Below are positions 1-10,719 of a DNA stretch of 53,115 nt, one piece after another. The DNA is taken from NCBI GenBank assembly GCA_025526915.1, contig JAHLKH010000186.1, forward strand, positions 1 through 53,115. The letters run 5' to 3'. Within the stretch, counting starts at the first letter, position 1. The number at the start of each line of letters is the position of its first letter. Position numbers and translations under genes: made by a program. Source of the stretch: Entophlyctis helioformis. Lineage: Eukaryota > Chytridiomycota > Chytridiomycetes > Chytridiales > Chytriomycetaceae. A model generated the notes under the pieces. The model ran no database searches, was not told the DNA's origin, and saw only the letters and a list, made by a program, of their open reading frames with translations.

Positions 1-210
1 GCTCCCACAGGACCAGAATCCGGCGCTCAGACCGGCACAGCGATTGGAAGCAAGAACAGCCTCAACTCGTCAACGTCCCTGTCGTCGTCTGTGTCCAGGA
101 AATCCAAAGAGCTGGGCAGCACAAGCATCACCAACTCTCTGTCAGCAAGGAAACGCAGCCAGCCCAACACGCTCAAGGGATTCGTGTCTGCTGTGCCTGG
201 TGTCAAGTAA
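1..210 (+). CDS. 3' end of an unidentified gene with a Ser/Thr-rich tail
   Basis: The first reading frame is open from base 1 to a TAA at 208-210 and gives 69 residues. It is rich in Ser, Thr, Asn and basic residues (for example SLSSSVSRKSKELGS) and ends in AVPGVK. The start lies outside the window. Composition and position fit the disordered C-terminal tail of a larger protein, perhaps a phosphorylated one. No domain is visible, so no function can be given. It converges on the sugar kinase at 332-1795, with about 120 bases between the two stop codons. Confidence 0.45.
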   Translation, partial: APTGPESGAQTGTAIGSKNSLNSSTSLSSSVSRKSKELGSTSITNSLSARKRSQPNTLKGFVSAVPGVK

Positions 211-331
211 ACCTCTGCATATCCAGTCCCATTCTCAGCCGTGTCTGCCGCAGGCGTCTGTGTTGCTGTGTTTACATGTGCACGCATTCATTCATTGCAA
301 CCATGGCGACTTCAATGGCAGGCAGTGCAAG

Positions 332-1795
332 TCAATGTGATCGTGCTTGCTCGACTTGGCTGCGAGATGGAATGGCTGGCATGGCGCCATCCGCTTCGCA
401 GCACAGTCCAGCGGCCAGCATGCCAACAGCCAGAGCCTCTGCAACAAGGTCTGGACGGATCAGCCGCCTCATTGCAGCCAGCCTCGCTGCATCAGAGTCA
501 CCAGGACCATCAAGGCTGGCGGCGTGGTTGAGGCTGTTGGCGCCAGATCCAGCCATGGCAGAGTGCACTCGCTCAGCCAGTGTGCTGCAGAAGAATCCAA
601 CAAACGTGTCGCCTGCTCCAGTGGTGTCCTGCACAGCAACAGCACGCTGCACTGGCAGCCGCACCGTGTGGCATCCTTCCGTTCCTTCTGCCGTGTGCCG
701 TGTGGCTGCCACCACACCGTCTTGGCCAAGCGTGACGACCAGGATGCACAGACGTGGCAACACGCTCATGATGCTGCTGCATAGTGCTTCGTAGTCGGGA
801 GAGTCGGCTGGTTGGGAGCGCGGCGTCTCGATATGCAGCTGCTGTGAGAGCGATGCGCATTCAGACGCATTCAGAATGAGGATGTCGACGAGTGGAAGCG
901 GCAGTTGCTGGGCCAGGTTGGACGGACACGGCGCAGGATTCAAGCAGACGAGCATTCCTGTCCAGCCGCATGGCGTGTCAGCATGGCTGCCCACACGACT
1001 GCCCACACGACTGGCGACACGGCTGCACTGCCAGGCACACTCACCGACCTTTGGCGCTGCACTGCTGCATCAGATGCACGGTGGCATCCGTGTTGATCTC
1101 GTTCTGCAGAAGCACCAGGTCGCACACGCCAAACTGCGCGAGTGCACTGTCGACGTCGCGTGTGTGGATCTGGTGGTTGGCGCCGGCATGCAGGACGATG
1201 GCATTGTCGTGTGTGCTGCTGCTGACCTGGATGATGGCTCGCCCCGTGGCCTGCGCATCGGCATCCGCTCGCTGTCAGCATCAGCATCCACTCGCCGGCA
1301 TCCGCTCGCCGTCAGAAACACCCGCACAGCGACCTTGCCTGGCCAGCATCCACCACAACAAGGCTCGTGTCGACGCCGTGCTGCCTCATGAGGTCCAGCA
1401 CCCATGTGCCGTCCGGGCCGACCTTGCCGCCATGCACAACGTCAACGCCGCCAGCCTGGCCATGCCGCTCTGGGTCAGCGACGCTGTCCTGCCTGCCTGC
1501 CGCTGCTGCCACAGACCTGCCAGACGCACCTTGGCAAGAGCAACGCTCTGGTTCGCACCTTTGCCGCCAGCCAGCACCTTGAAGCCTGTGCTCGCGATGG
1601 TCTGGCCTGTCCACGAGCCGCCTCCCTGTCAGTGGCCAGGTGGTTGCCAGGCGGACGCCAGGTGGTTGCCAGGTGGTTGCAAGTCGGCATGCGCTGCACA
1701 AGAGAGCGAGCGTCCATACCCGACTGCACGATGCCAGGCAAGGCGTAGATGTCGTCGATGTTGACCGATCCAAAGCACAGCACTCTCGGCCTCAT
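332..1795 (-). CDS. PfkB-family sugar kinase, ribokinase-like
   Basis: This is a cytosolic ATP-dependent kinase of the PfkB/ribokinase family, most likely phosphorylating ribose or a related sugar or nucleoside. The proposed ATG is at 1795-1793 and begins MRPRVLCFGSVNIDDIYALP, the usual N-terminal strand of the family. A second exon carries GGKGANQSVALAK (first PfkB signature, sugar binding). Later exons read AGGVDVVHGGKVGPDGTWVL and ATGRAIIQVSSSTHDNAIVL, then GANHQI. The last long exon carries DTTGAGDTFVGFF (second signature, anion hole and catalytic Asp) and ends at 332. At least four introns are needed and their exact junctions were not all fixed; the first donor could be GTATGG at 1719 or GTGCAG just upstream. 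Family membership is secure. The exact substrate is inferred from the match to ribokinase order. Confidence 0.8.
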
Positions 1796-2304
1796 CTGGC
1801 TGGTGTTGTCGTTGGTTTGGAAAGACGGATTGGCCGTTGCATTAGCTGGCTGTTGGCCGCTGGCTGCTGGCTGCTGGTTGCTGGTTGCTCGTTGTTGACT
1901 CGGCTGTGTCCAATGGCACATGGCAAGTGCTGGTGCACAACAGGCCAGACCAGGCTGCTGAAGCATGCACCAGAAGCAGAGCGCGGGCAGTCCCTTGTCA
2001 ACTGCTCGCTGGCTGGCCACTCATCTCAGAGCAGACGGCGCTGGTGGCAGACACAGGAGCAGTGGCCAACGCCAAGGGAGACGCTCGAGACATGGCAGCG
2101 CCTGCCGTTGCACCAGGATCTGGATGCAGATGTGCAGATGCGCATTCAACTGCTCCAAAAGCATTCCAACACGCGTCTGTGACGTGGCAGTTCGTGGCGG
2201 CCAGCGAGCGGATGTGAGATCTGGTGCGACTGCCAAGCAAGTGCGCTTGCGCTTGTGCTTTTGCCACGTTGCAGCCTCTGGCCGGCCGCTGCCTTTGAGA
2301 ATCC

Positions 2305-2312
2305 CATAAAAG
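2305..2312 (+). promoter_or_regulatory. TATA-like box upstream of the isoaspartate methyltransferase
   Basis: The sequence CATAAAAGG lies about 85 bases before the ATG at 2394 and on the same strand. It is a plausible TATA element judged only by sequence and spacing. Confidence 0.35.
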
Positions 2313-2393
2313 GCGGGCTGCTCGCCACTTCTCCTGCAGCCACCGCAGTCATCGCTCAAGCAGCATCTCGCACACAACAGCCAACAGCCAAAC

Positions 2394-3544
2394 ATGCCCT
2401 CCCATTTCAGCGGCGCATCCAACAGCGAGCTTGTCGACAACCTGCAGAGTGAGTTGATGCCTGACTGACTGCCTGCCTGCCTGGGATTGTGTCTGACGCT
2501 TGCGTGTCCGTGCACCAGATGCCGGCGTCTTCACTGCCGCATCGGTCGGAGCAGCCATGAAGAAGGTCTGTGCTGCTCTGCTCTGCTGTCCTGTCCTGTC
2601 CTGTCCTCTCATGTCATGGCATGGCCTGCGTGCACAACGACTGACCATCCACCCATCCATCCATCCATCCATCCTGCCCTCGGCTTTGTGCAAGTCCAGG
2701 TTGACCGCAGCAACTTTGTGACGACGAGCGCTGCGCCGTACAACGACAACCCTGTGCAGGTGTGCATGCGCTGTCCATCCGCCGTGTGCTCGTCCATCTG
2801 CCCCAACTGACATGCCACTCTGCTTCGCTCCTTCTCTCTCTCCCTCTGCCACTCTCCCTCTCACTTCCTCTGCAGATCGGCTTCAACGCAACCATCTCGG
2901 CACCACACATGCACGCGCACGCTCTCAACATTCTTGCTCCGTTCCTCAAGCCCGGCATGCGTGCACTGGACGTTGGCAGCGGATCGGGATACCTGACTGC
3001 ATGCATGGTACGACGCCATCCCTCCACTCATGGCCGCCGTCTGCCTGTCTGTCTTGTGCTCGTGTTCTGCTGGTGATCTGTCACTCACACTGCCCGACTC
3101 GGCCCACATTGCTGCCAAACTCGTGCACACTCAACACAGGCTGAGATGGTTGGCGAGACCGGCACTGTGGTGGGTGTCGACCACATCCAAGACCTGGTCG
3201 ACATGGCTCGCACCAACCTGGCCAAGCACTCGCCCGATCTTGAGCGCAAGGGTCGTGTCACGCTGCACTGCGGCGACGGACGCAACGACACCTTCACCAC
3301 GCCTGCTGTTCCCAAGTTTGACGCCATCCACGTCGGTGCTGCGGCTGCGACCGTTCCACAGACGCTTGTCGACCAGCTCGCCTCGCCCGGCCTCATGTGC
3401 ATCCCTGTCGGTCCTGCCGGCGAACTGCAGATGCTGTACTGCGTTGAAAAGGATGCCGACGGCCGGGTCACGCAGACCGAGGTGCGCTCGGTCAAGTTTG
3501 TGCCGCTCACCGAGGCGTCTGTCCAGCTGCAGCCGCGTGCTTGA
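2394..3544 (+). CDS. PCMT1: protein-L-isoaspartate(D-aspartate) O-methyltransferase
   Basis: This cytosolic repair enzyme methylates isoaspartyl residues in aged proteins using S-adenosylmethionine. Five exons join in frame: 2394-2448, 2519-2565, 2700-2759, 2876-3007 and 3140-3544, all with GT-AG introns. The product is about 235 residues, normal for the family. Visible landmarks are the N-terminal [15 protein letters not shown], the substrate loop VDRSNFV with [23 protein letters not shown], the SAM motif [29 protein letters not shown] after the second SAM strand, and DAIHVGAAA with GLMCIPVG near the end. The third intron holds a CCAT repeat. The reading frame is intact. Confidence 0.95.
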
Positions 3545-4038
3545 TGCAGTGCTTGATGCAGCCTCAGTCAGCCTGCCTGCATGCCTGCATGCCTGCCTGG
3601 CTGGCTGCATGCCTTGCAAGCGCCTCATGCCATCACGCTCTCCACCGCGTCGCCTGTATCCCAACACGCTCCGTCCACCATCCCTCCACTCGCTACCTTG
3701 CACGTGCATCGTCGCGTCCAATGAAGCGCGTCGTGTTTCTGCCAGCCGCTTGGCCACGCTCTTGCATCTGCAGACAGTCTGCTCCGCCCCTGACGGTGCC
3801 CATTCACAGCCACAACCACAACCACAACCACACTGACCATCCATGGACTCGGCAGTGCTTGACAAGGTGCTTGTCGCTTGCTGCTGCTTGCCATCCCGTG
3901 CCATCCATCGACAGCCATCGGCAGCCAGCGCCGTCCAGCAATATGCCCTGATATGGACTCGCAGCGCATCGCCTGCTGACATCTCAAACCGGCATTGCTT
4001 TCCCATGCGTTCCTTCTGCGTCGGCCGCCGCGTCCTCT
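3545..4038. other. intergenic region with short tandem repeats
   Basis: No convincing gene is seen. The stretch holds CCTGCATG-type repeats near 3575-3600 and an ACAACC repeat near 3815-3834. It probably contains the 3' UTR of the methyltransferase and the promoter of the downstream permease. A missing first exon of the permease could also lie here. Confidence 0.4.
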
Positions 4039-7000
4039 GTGGCGACCCTTGCCACTCACCGCACCACACCAACCGACCGCCAACCATCTGGCTGCCTTGA
4101 ACGCTCCGCCGCGTGGCATCACCGGCGTGGCATCACCTGTGTGACCGCTCAGCTCACGGTCGTCAAGCATGTGGGATTCATTGGTGGCTCGTGCCTGCTC
4201 TTCAACCAGATGACGGGTCCCGCCATCCCGTTCACTGGCGCCAGCTTCCAGAACCCAGGCTGGCTGTTCACAGGTGTCATGTACGCTGTGCTCACCATCG
4301 TCGCTGGCTTTGCGGCCCTGTTCCTTGTCGAGGCCATCCAGTCCATCCCTGGCAACTCGCACTTTCAGGTGCGTCTGTCTGTCCGCCTGTCCGCCTGCCG
4401 CGCTGGCTGCCCATCACACACGCGATAGTGACTCATATGACGAGCCATGATGCTTTGTGTGCTGCTGCGCGACTTGCCTGCGACTTGCCTGCGACTTGCA
4501 TGGCCTCTGTGATCCGATCATGCTTCTGGCTGTCCAATGCCGCGCATGTCGCACTCGGCCCGCTGGCACGCGGCATCGCATCAACATCCGCAGGGCACAG
4601 TCGAGTACGGCACGCTGGTCAACTTCTTCTTTGGCAAGCGGCTGCACTTGGCAGCCCAGTTCTTTGTCTATGGTGCACTCATGTCGAGCGCCATTGCGTC
4701 CATCGTCATCACAGCACAGGTGTGTGATCATGCCACGCCGCCTCACCCTCTGGCACACATGATGCTTCTTGCATGGACTCACCGCTCTCTCTCTCTCACA
4801 CACCACTCACACATGCTCGCCACGCTCAGACAACAGACAATCTGATGATCGCTCTGTTTAGCAAGTCGTGTGGTCTGTCCTTCACTCGCGGCTGGATCTG
4901 CGTTGCAGGTGGATCCACGTCGCCGTCGCCGTTTGGCAACGAGTTCATGGTCTTCACCATCGGCCTGCTTGTCGTGGTCGTGTGCTGCCTGCCACTCGGT
5001 CTCGCCGACTTTGACAACAACATCGTCTTCAACATTAGTGCGTGTCTGGCTGACTTTGGATGTCGGCCATGCTGAGCCATCGCTGACACTGACACGCTGG
5101 CACGCCGACTCTGCTTGGCGGCATTTCCAACGACATGCCGTCCACGCTCGTCCGCCATCCACTCATATGCATGCCAGTCACGGCCGCTCTGTCCATGCTG
5201 CTTGCTGTCGCATGGATCGTGTGTGCATTTGCAACGGGTGCCGATGCCGAGCGTCTGCGCATGATCGAGCCTGTCCAGACATCGTATGCGCTTGTGGTCG
5301 GCACCATCTTGCTCAATCTCGCCTGTCCCACGGTCGTGCCGTCGTGGATCAACGTCAAGCACAAGGAGACCAACGTGCAGGCCATGATCTGGACCGTCGT
5401 CATTGGCACGTCGCTGTTCTGCATCCTCATTGGGCTCGTGACTGGCGCAGGGTTTGACACCAACGGCACAGGCAACGTGCTCTATGCGCTGTTCACGTAT
5501 GGCAAGCCGACGGTGCTCGCGACGCTCTCTGCCGGCGTGTTTGCGTTCATCATGCTGCTGCCTGGCATTCCTGTCAGCTTCATCGTGTCGTTCAACAACC
5601 TCGTGCAGAACGAGGTCGTGTCGCCATGTGAGTGTGCAGGACCGTGTCTGCTTGGTCTGTGCCGCGATGGATTGCCGGCCATGCCACCGCGATGCTCACC
5701 ATCTGCACTCGCTCTCCGCGACTGATCCACACACACACACACACACACACACACAGCCATTGCTACGTTCCTGTCATTCTTCTTGCCGTGGATCATCCTG
5801 GCCCCCCTGCAGACAGGCAACATCATCTACACCATGCAGGTCTGGACGTCGCTGTTCTTCTGCTCGACTGCCAACTACATCCTGCCGTTTGTCATCTACT
5901 TCAAGTGCGTCGAGTTCCGCAGAGAGTACAACACCAAGCGAAGTGAGTGCCGCGCGCACAGTGTATGCAGCCATGCCGACATGCTTGCTTGCCCTTCCTG
6001 TGCTGAGCTGGACAGTGCTCAAGAGTGCTGGATGCTTGCACTCCTCGCTGCTTGCATCCGCACGAGCCGCGTCTGTCGTGCAACACCGGCTGCAGACTGA
6101 CCAGCGACTGCCATCACACGGACAGTCTTGACAAAGAACCAGATCAAAGTGCTGCTCAAGGTGCACCACATCTCGCCTGCCATCATCAGCTTCATCTCGG
6201 TCAAGCGGCTCAAGTTCCTTGGACAGCCATCGCCGTTTGCAGACACGACGGCTGTGGATCTGCCGCAGATTGTGGTTGTGGAGTCGGCTGGCAAGGACGG
6301 CGGTGGCGACAGAGGCGACAGTGGCGAGCAGGTGCCACAGCCAGCAGCCAGTGCGGCAGATGCAGTGGATGGCCGTGATCAGCAGGCTCGGCTTGCACAG
6401 ACAGCAGCCAACTCACAGCATCACTTGTCGCCACACGCCAACGATAACAGCACCGGCATCGTCATCAACAACAGCGTCAGTATCAGCAGTGCGCCACGGA
6501 AGAGCTCAGTCATGTCGCGTCCATCGGCCGACTCGGCTCGCAGCAGTCCATCGCCGCAACGCCACAACTCGCCACGCCACAGCCACTCGTCGCGCGACTC
6601 TCGCGTTGCATTCCGTCCAGAGTTTGCGAATGCGTCCAACAACGCCATGTTCATGGATCCAGCCGAAGCTGGCATTCCGCTGCAGATCCTGGAGGACGAC
6701 ATTCCAGACAACGACGACGACCAGCACACCCGCCGCCACCGCCATCACGGACGCCATCACAGCCACCACCATGACAGCCATGAGGAGCACGAGTCTGGAT
6801 CCGACCACAGACAGTGGATGCCGTCGTTTGGCAGATCAGCCATGGATGCCGCCGATCCTGCCCATGCTCTTGCATCAGACGAAACCATGGCAGACATCCA
6901 CAGCGCCAAGGTCGCGGATGTGCACGGCCATCACGCCACTGTCCAGCCTGGCAGACAGCAGCATCCTGACCAGATCGATGTGTGGGCAGAGGCTGAACGC

Positions 7001-7544
7001 AGCAGAGACGCCAGCCACGGCAGACGGTCGCACGGCAGCAGTCATGGCCGCAACAAGAGTGACGATGGAGACAGCCGTCGCGACCAGCGCGGTGGCACAC
7101 ACCAGCGTCTTCCCGCAGACATCCGATTCACAGCCAGCTGCCGGCGACGACGACTTCTTTGAGCCGCTTGGACTCCCCATGGTCAACACCGAGACGGGAC
7201 TGCTGAACCCACTCGACACGCCTGCCCCGCATGCCACCAATCTGTTTGGCTTTGGACGGCTGTTCCGCAGAGCCGATCGCCACCACTCGAGCAAGCAGCA
7301 CCAGCACCACCAGACTCACCACCAGACTCGCCACCACGAGCCACGCCGCCGCAGCTTCTCGTCATCGTGCAGCAGCAGCACCAACCTGTCGCTGCCACAC
7401 GAGCCAGGGTTTGTGGCCGAGCCATTCCGCGTCATTCCGCGCTGGTCGCCCCTGTCGGAGAAGGCTGTGGCGTGGATGGCGCTGCTCACGACATCTGCCG
7501 TGTGCGTCTGCAACATGATCTTTTACCTGATCGTGTCTGCTTGA
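4039..7544 (+). CDS. AAAP-family amino-acid permease with a very long His/Ser-rich loop
   Basis: This is a predicted multi-pass membrane transporter resembling the amino acid/auxin permease (AAAP) family. Exons ending or starting at 4368, 4594-4719, 4830-5037, 5178-5627, 5757-5941 and 6126 onward join in frame with GT-AG introns. Hydrophobic helices include GWLFTGVMYAVLTIVAGFAA, FMVFTIGLLVVVVCCLPLG, ALVVGTILLNLACPTVV and the final one near AVAWMALLTTSAVCVCNMIF. MTGPAIPF near the start matches the family's first helix. From about 6230 to 7420 it carries a roughly 380-residue hydrophilic insert, rich in Ser then His, before the last helix. The frame must change once between about 7095 and 7140, because the His-rich part and the C-terminal helix lie in different frames with no good intron between them. 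The start is uncertain; homology begins near 4150. Transported substrate unknown. Confidence 0.65.
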
Positions 7545-7723
7545 TCTGGCGAGCCACTCTGCCACTCTGCCACTCTGCCACTCTGCCACTCCCTCTCCCA
7601 CTCCCACTCGTTCAGCCATCCTTGCCATCTCATGTCCATGAACGCATTCATTCAGCCGGTAATCCAGCCGATCATCCAGCCAGTCATCCATCCACGCTCC
7701 TCGTGCCAAGACCGGCATGCCAG

Positions 7724-9246
7724 CTACTGTGCATCGGCGAGTGTGCAGATGGAAATCCCCTGCGATTGCCCGAATGCGTCGATGCGCTGTCGCAGCCGCT
7801 GCTTGACGGTCTCGTCTGCAAAGATGTGGTCGATCGACCCGCGTGCAAGACGGAACAGATCGGCGCGCGACAGACCAAAGTGTTTGGCCACGGTCGCGTA
7901 TTCGCCAGACAGCGAGCATCTGAACACTCCCTTGTCGTCCGTCTACATGGATGGGATGAGATGGGATGGAACAGTTGGGTGAGATGAATGGTGAGTCGGT
8001 CAGTCAGTGACGAGTCTTGTCTTGCCAGAATAACGGCATGACGAGGAGAGTGAGCACAGGCAGCACAGGCAGCACAGGCAGGACGGGAAACGCACACAGA
8101 GGATGCATGGATGGCCGTCAATGTGCAGGTTGCTGAAATGGTGGTCCTGGATGGTCTTGACGGTCTTGGACACAATGTTGGACGTGACGCAGACTTCGAT
8201 CGGAATGGACTCGTCCACCACTCGGCTGCGCAGCGCACCCAGCAGGAACGTGCCGTGGCCGATGCGGTCGGGCCCAAAGTCGATCATGTCCAGCGTCTCC
8301 TGCTCGGTGTTTTCGACCTCGGCCATGTGCAGCGTGACTGTCGCGGGTGGATGGCATCCCTTGTGTGAGTGAGTGACTGCAGGGTCCAAGACAGCACCAG
8401 CCAGCCAGCCAGCCAGCCAGCCAGACAGCCAGACAGGCAGACAAACCAGCCAGCCAGCCACAACGCACCCTTCAGACCAGCATCGCGTGCCTTGCGGAAT
8501 GCTGGCTCGAGCGTCTTGAAGTCGCCCTGGAGTGGATCGCCGCACAGATCCACACCTACAACGCCGCGATGCATGTTGGCCACGGCCAGATCCACCGTGT
8601 CCAGGCTCGTCTCGAGCGAATGCCGCCGGATCGATGCTCAGGATCCACCTCACCTGGATGCCTGCTCCATCTGCATCCTGTCCACCACGAGCGCCATCTC
8701 CACGACCAGCAGCAGCAGCAGCAGCAGCCAGCTCGGCAACCGCGTCGTCCGTGCCATCCAGCACAGCCTGCACATACGACGCTTTGGTCATGCCCGTGTC
8801 TGCGTTGGCGCGCGGCGTGGACCGCAGCTCGAGATATGCGCACTGGTCGGCAGCAAACTCGTGCACCACACGGCGGGTGACGGCGCGGACGGCTGCTGCT
8901 GTGCTGGTGATCTGGTAGAGGAAGCCAAAGAGCGGGAAGAAGCTGTCGAGGTCGACCAGGCTGCACTGGCGCTCAAACTCGGCAAACTCGGCGTGCACAG
9001 GCAGCGACGAGTCCATGCCTGCGAGCATGGCGCTGAGAGTGTCCTTGGAGAGCGAGCCATTCAAGTGTGCGTGGAGCTCCTGGCGGGTCGGATTGCAGGG
9101 CCGTGAGTGGGTGGTGTGCACCATGCGTGCTGGTGCGAGTGGACGTGCGAGTGCAGCAGCGAGAGCGAGAGCGACTCCGAGTGGCTGCCACTCACCACCT
9201 TGGGCAGAGCGGCACAAAAGGCTGCAATGTCGTCGACGTCGCTCAT
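7724..9246 (-). CDS. ADAL: adenosine deaminase-like protein (ADAL/MAPDA type), one frame break
   Basis: This is a zinc-dependent purine deaminase, by its motifs closest to the ADAL group (N6-methyl-AMP deaminase). The first exon, 9246-9196, encodes MSDVDDIAAFCAALPKV. The second starts at 9079 with ELHAHLNGS, the zinc-binding HxHLxGS motif. Further landmarks are AYLELRSTPR, ILSID, GVVGVDLCGDP, TLHMAEV (catalytic His and Glu region), DRIGHGT, PIEVCVTSNI and DHHF with GHP. The last exon reads TDDKGVFRCSLSGEY and ends at a stop at 7724-7726. Near 8624-8632 the frame must shift by one base between ILSID and RRHSLETSLDTVDLAVANM; one extra C in GATCCGGCGG explains it. The gene is otherwise well preserved, so this may be an assembly indel. 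It is divergent from the PTRHD1-like gene. Confidence 0.85.
8398..8460 (+). repeat. CCAG tetranucleotide repeat in a deaminase intron
   Basis: An array of CCAGCCAG units with slight interruptions (CAGA variants) fills most of an intron of the deaminase gene. Similar GGCT/CCAG and CAGA arrays occur in other introns and spacers of this window. Confidence 0.8.
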
Positions 9247-9303
9247 GGCTCGCGGCGTGGTTGTTCTGCTGTTGAACACGCGGGTGAGTTTGGCAGGCGG
9301 CTG
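9247..9303. promoter_or_regulatory. very short divergent promoter region
   Basis: Only 57 bases separate the deaminase ATG (9246, minus) from the first good ATG of the PTRHD1-like gene (9304, plus). If both starts are right, the two genes share one bidirectional promoter, with core elements overlapping the other gene's 5' end. No TATA or CCAAT box is obvious. Confidence 0.35.
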
Positions 9304-9551
9304 ATGGCAAGCCTGCTGGCTGTTGCAGCGAGGACTTCTGCGAGGACTTCTGCGATGGCTGCGGCGCGGGCTGCAACGCCAACCACGATGGCGGCTCGCT
9401 GGGCAGCACCAGCAGCACCAGCAGCACCAGCGACACCAGCAGCACTGACACCCGCTCGTCTGCGTCGCTCCTTCTCTGCAGCAGCAACCGCATCCAAGAC
9501 CGCATCCAAGTCCGCTCCGCAGCCCAGCATGCAGTCGCAGCCAGCGGCAGC

Positions 9552-9602
<51 letters not shown>

Positions 9603-10197
9603 CATCGATGCCCAAGACAGCCAAGGCACTGAGCAGCGGATGGAGCAGGCTGGGCAGCCCGAGCAGCCCGAGCAGGCGGACGACGTGGTGCAGCACGATC
9701 CACTCGTCATGTACATTGTGCTGCGCAAGGATCTGCTGAATGTGGGTGGTCTGCATGCAGCCCTCGAGCAGCACAGGATCTGACCGACTTGGCTTCTGCA
9801 TGGCTTCTGCATGGCTTCTGGATGGCTTCTGCATCGCTTCTGGATGGCATCCACAACAACCGCCCTTGCTGTCGAGCAGTTGCCAGGCTGGACATCGGGC
9901 AGCGTGATCGCACAGGCATGCCACGGCGTGACGGCCGTGCTGGCCAAACACTGGCACGAGCCGTGTGTGGCCGAGTACGTGGCGGGGCTCGAGTCGATGC
10001 ACAAGGTCGTGCTGGCAGTCAAGAACACGGGCCATCTGGACAAGGTTGCGACGGCGCTGCGCAGTGCAGGCGTCCAGCACGAGCAGTGGATCGAGCAGCC
10101 CGACAACATCGTGACGGCCGTGGTGACTGTGCCGCTGCGGCGGTCGTTTGCTGTACCGCTGTTCCGTGGCGCCAAGTGCGAGCTGTACAGAAAGTGA
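9304..10197 (+). CDS. PTRHD1: PTRHD1-like peptidyl-tRNA hydrolase 2 family protein, probably mitochondrial
   Basis: The C-terminal half is a PTH2-fold domain most like PTRHD1: DPLVMYIVLRKDLLN, then after one intron LPGWTSGSVIAQACHGVTAV, MHKVVLAV and WIEQPDNIVTAVVTVPL, ending at the TGA at 10195-10197. The intron runs from the GTGGGT after LLN (about 9738) to GAGCAG (about 9881) and contains four-fold GGCTTCTG repeats. The N-terminal region from the ATG at 9304 is rich in Ala, Arg, Ser and Thr and poor in acidic residues, with RLRRSFSAAA followed by a long Ala tract. That is the pattern of a mitochondrial targeting sequence. Activity on peptidyl-tRNA is uncertain, because PTRHD1 proteins differ from canonical Pth2. 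The start is chosen from the leader pattern. Confidence 0.75.
9548..9601 (+). repeat. GCA trinucleotide repeat coding for polyalanine
   Basis: About 17 GCA/GCG triplets in a row encode an Ala tract in the leader region of the PTRHD1-like protein. It is a likely length-variable site. Confidence 0.8.
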
Positions 10198-10350
10198 CGA
10201 GCACGAGGCGGCTGCTCTTGCGCAATAGAGAGATCTTCAATGCGTGGTGCCAGTGCAGATCTTTGGAGCAGGCCGTCAGTGCCGAGTGGAGGAGCAAGCA
10301 TGCATGGACAGAGGAGGCAAGGCCGGACACAGTCGGACACAGTCGGACGA

Positions 10351-10719
10351 TCAGTCAAAGCCCTTGGACGCGAGGATGGATTCGCCAAGGTTCCACAGCC
10401 GCTCAGCGCGGTCGCCAGCCACAATGCCAGAAACAGCCCACGGCCGCAGGTTGTATGTCCACGACGAGCCGTTGGGCAGGTCAGGCGTCACACTCGCGTA
10501 GATCTGTGCGTTGGCGCAATGGTCGGGGCTGACGGTGAAGACCCACACGAGGTTGCGAATGAACCAGCCGAACCAGCTGCGGTCGTTTGCCTTTGCGGCG
10601 ATGCCTGTTGCCACGGCGCCAGGCTCAATGGCCACAGCGGTCACGCCGTCCTTGCCGTAGCGATCGGCGAGGCTCTTGCTGAAGAGGACGTTTGCCACCT
10701 TGGACATGCCATACGATCG
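10351..10719 (-). pseudogene. short-chain dehydrogenase/reductase, 5' part missing
   Basis: This is the C-terminal half of an SDR-family NAD(P)-dependent oxidoreductase. It keeps the catalytic YxxxK motif as YGMSK followed by VANVLFSKSLADRYG, and the typical VTAVAIEPGAVATGI strand, and it ends at a TGA at 10351-10353. The open segment starts right after a possible splice acceptor (cag at 10722-10720). The N-terminal Rossmann part with the TGxxxGxG motif is not found upstream, in the 10.7-11.2 kb region or beyond mobile copy 1. Either upstream exons are highly divergent or, more likely, the gene lost its 5' half, perhaps when the neighbouring mobile gene inserted. Substrate unknown. Confidence 0.65.

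Noticed and set aside
6219..7110. Alternative plus frame starting MDSHRRLQTRR
   Set aside because: Up to about 7110 it overlaps the permease frame that joins cleanly to the upstream exons. Only its 3' part, after 7140, carries the permease's last membrane span.
8398..8460. Tandem CCAG units considered as a CRISPR-like array
   Set aside because: Four-base units without spacers are a microsatellite, and the context is a eukaryotic intron.
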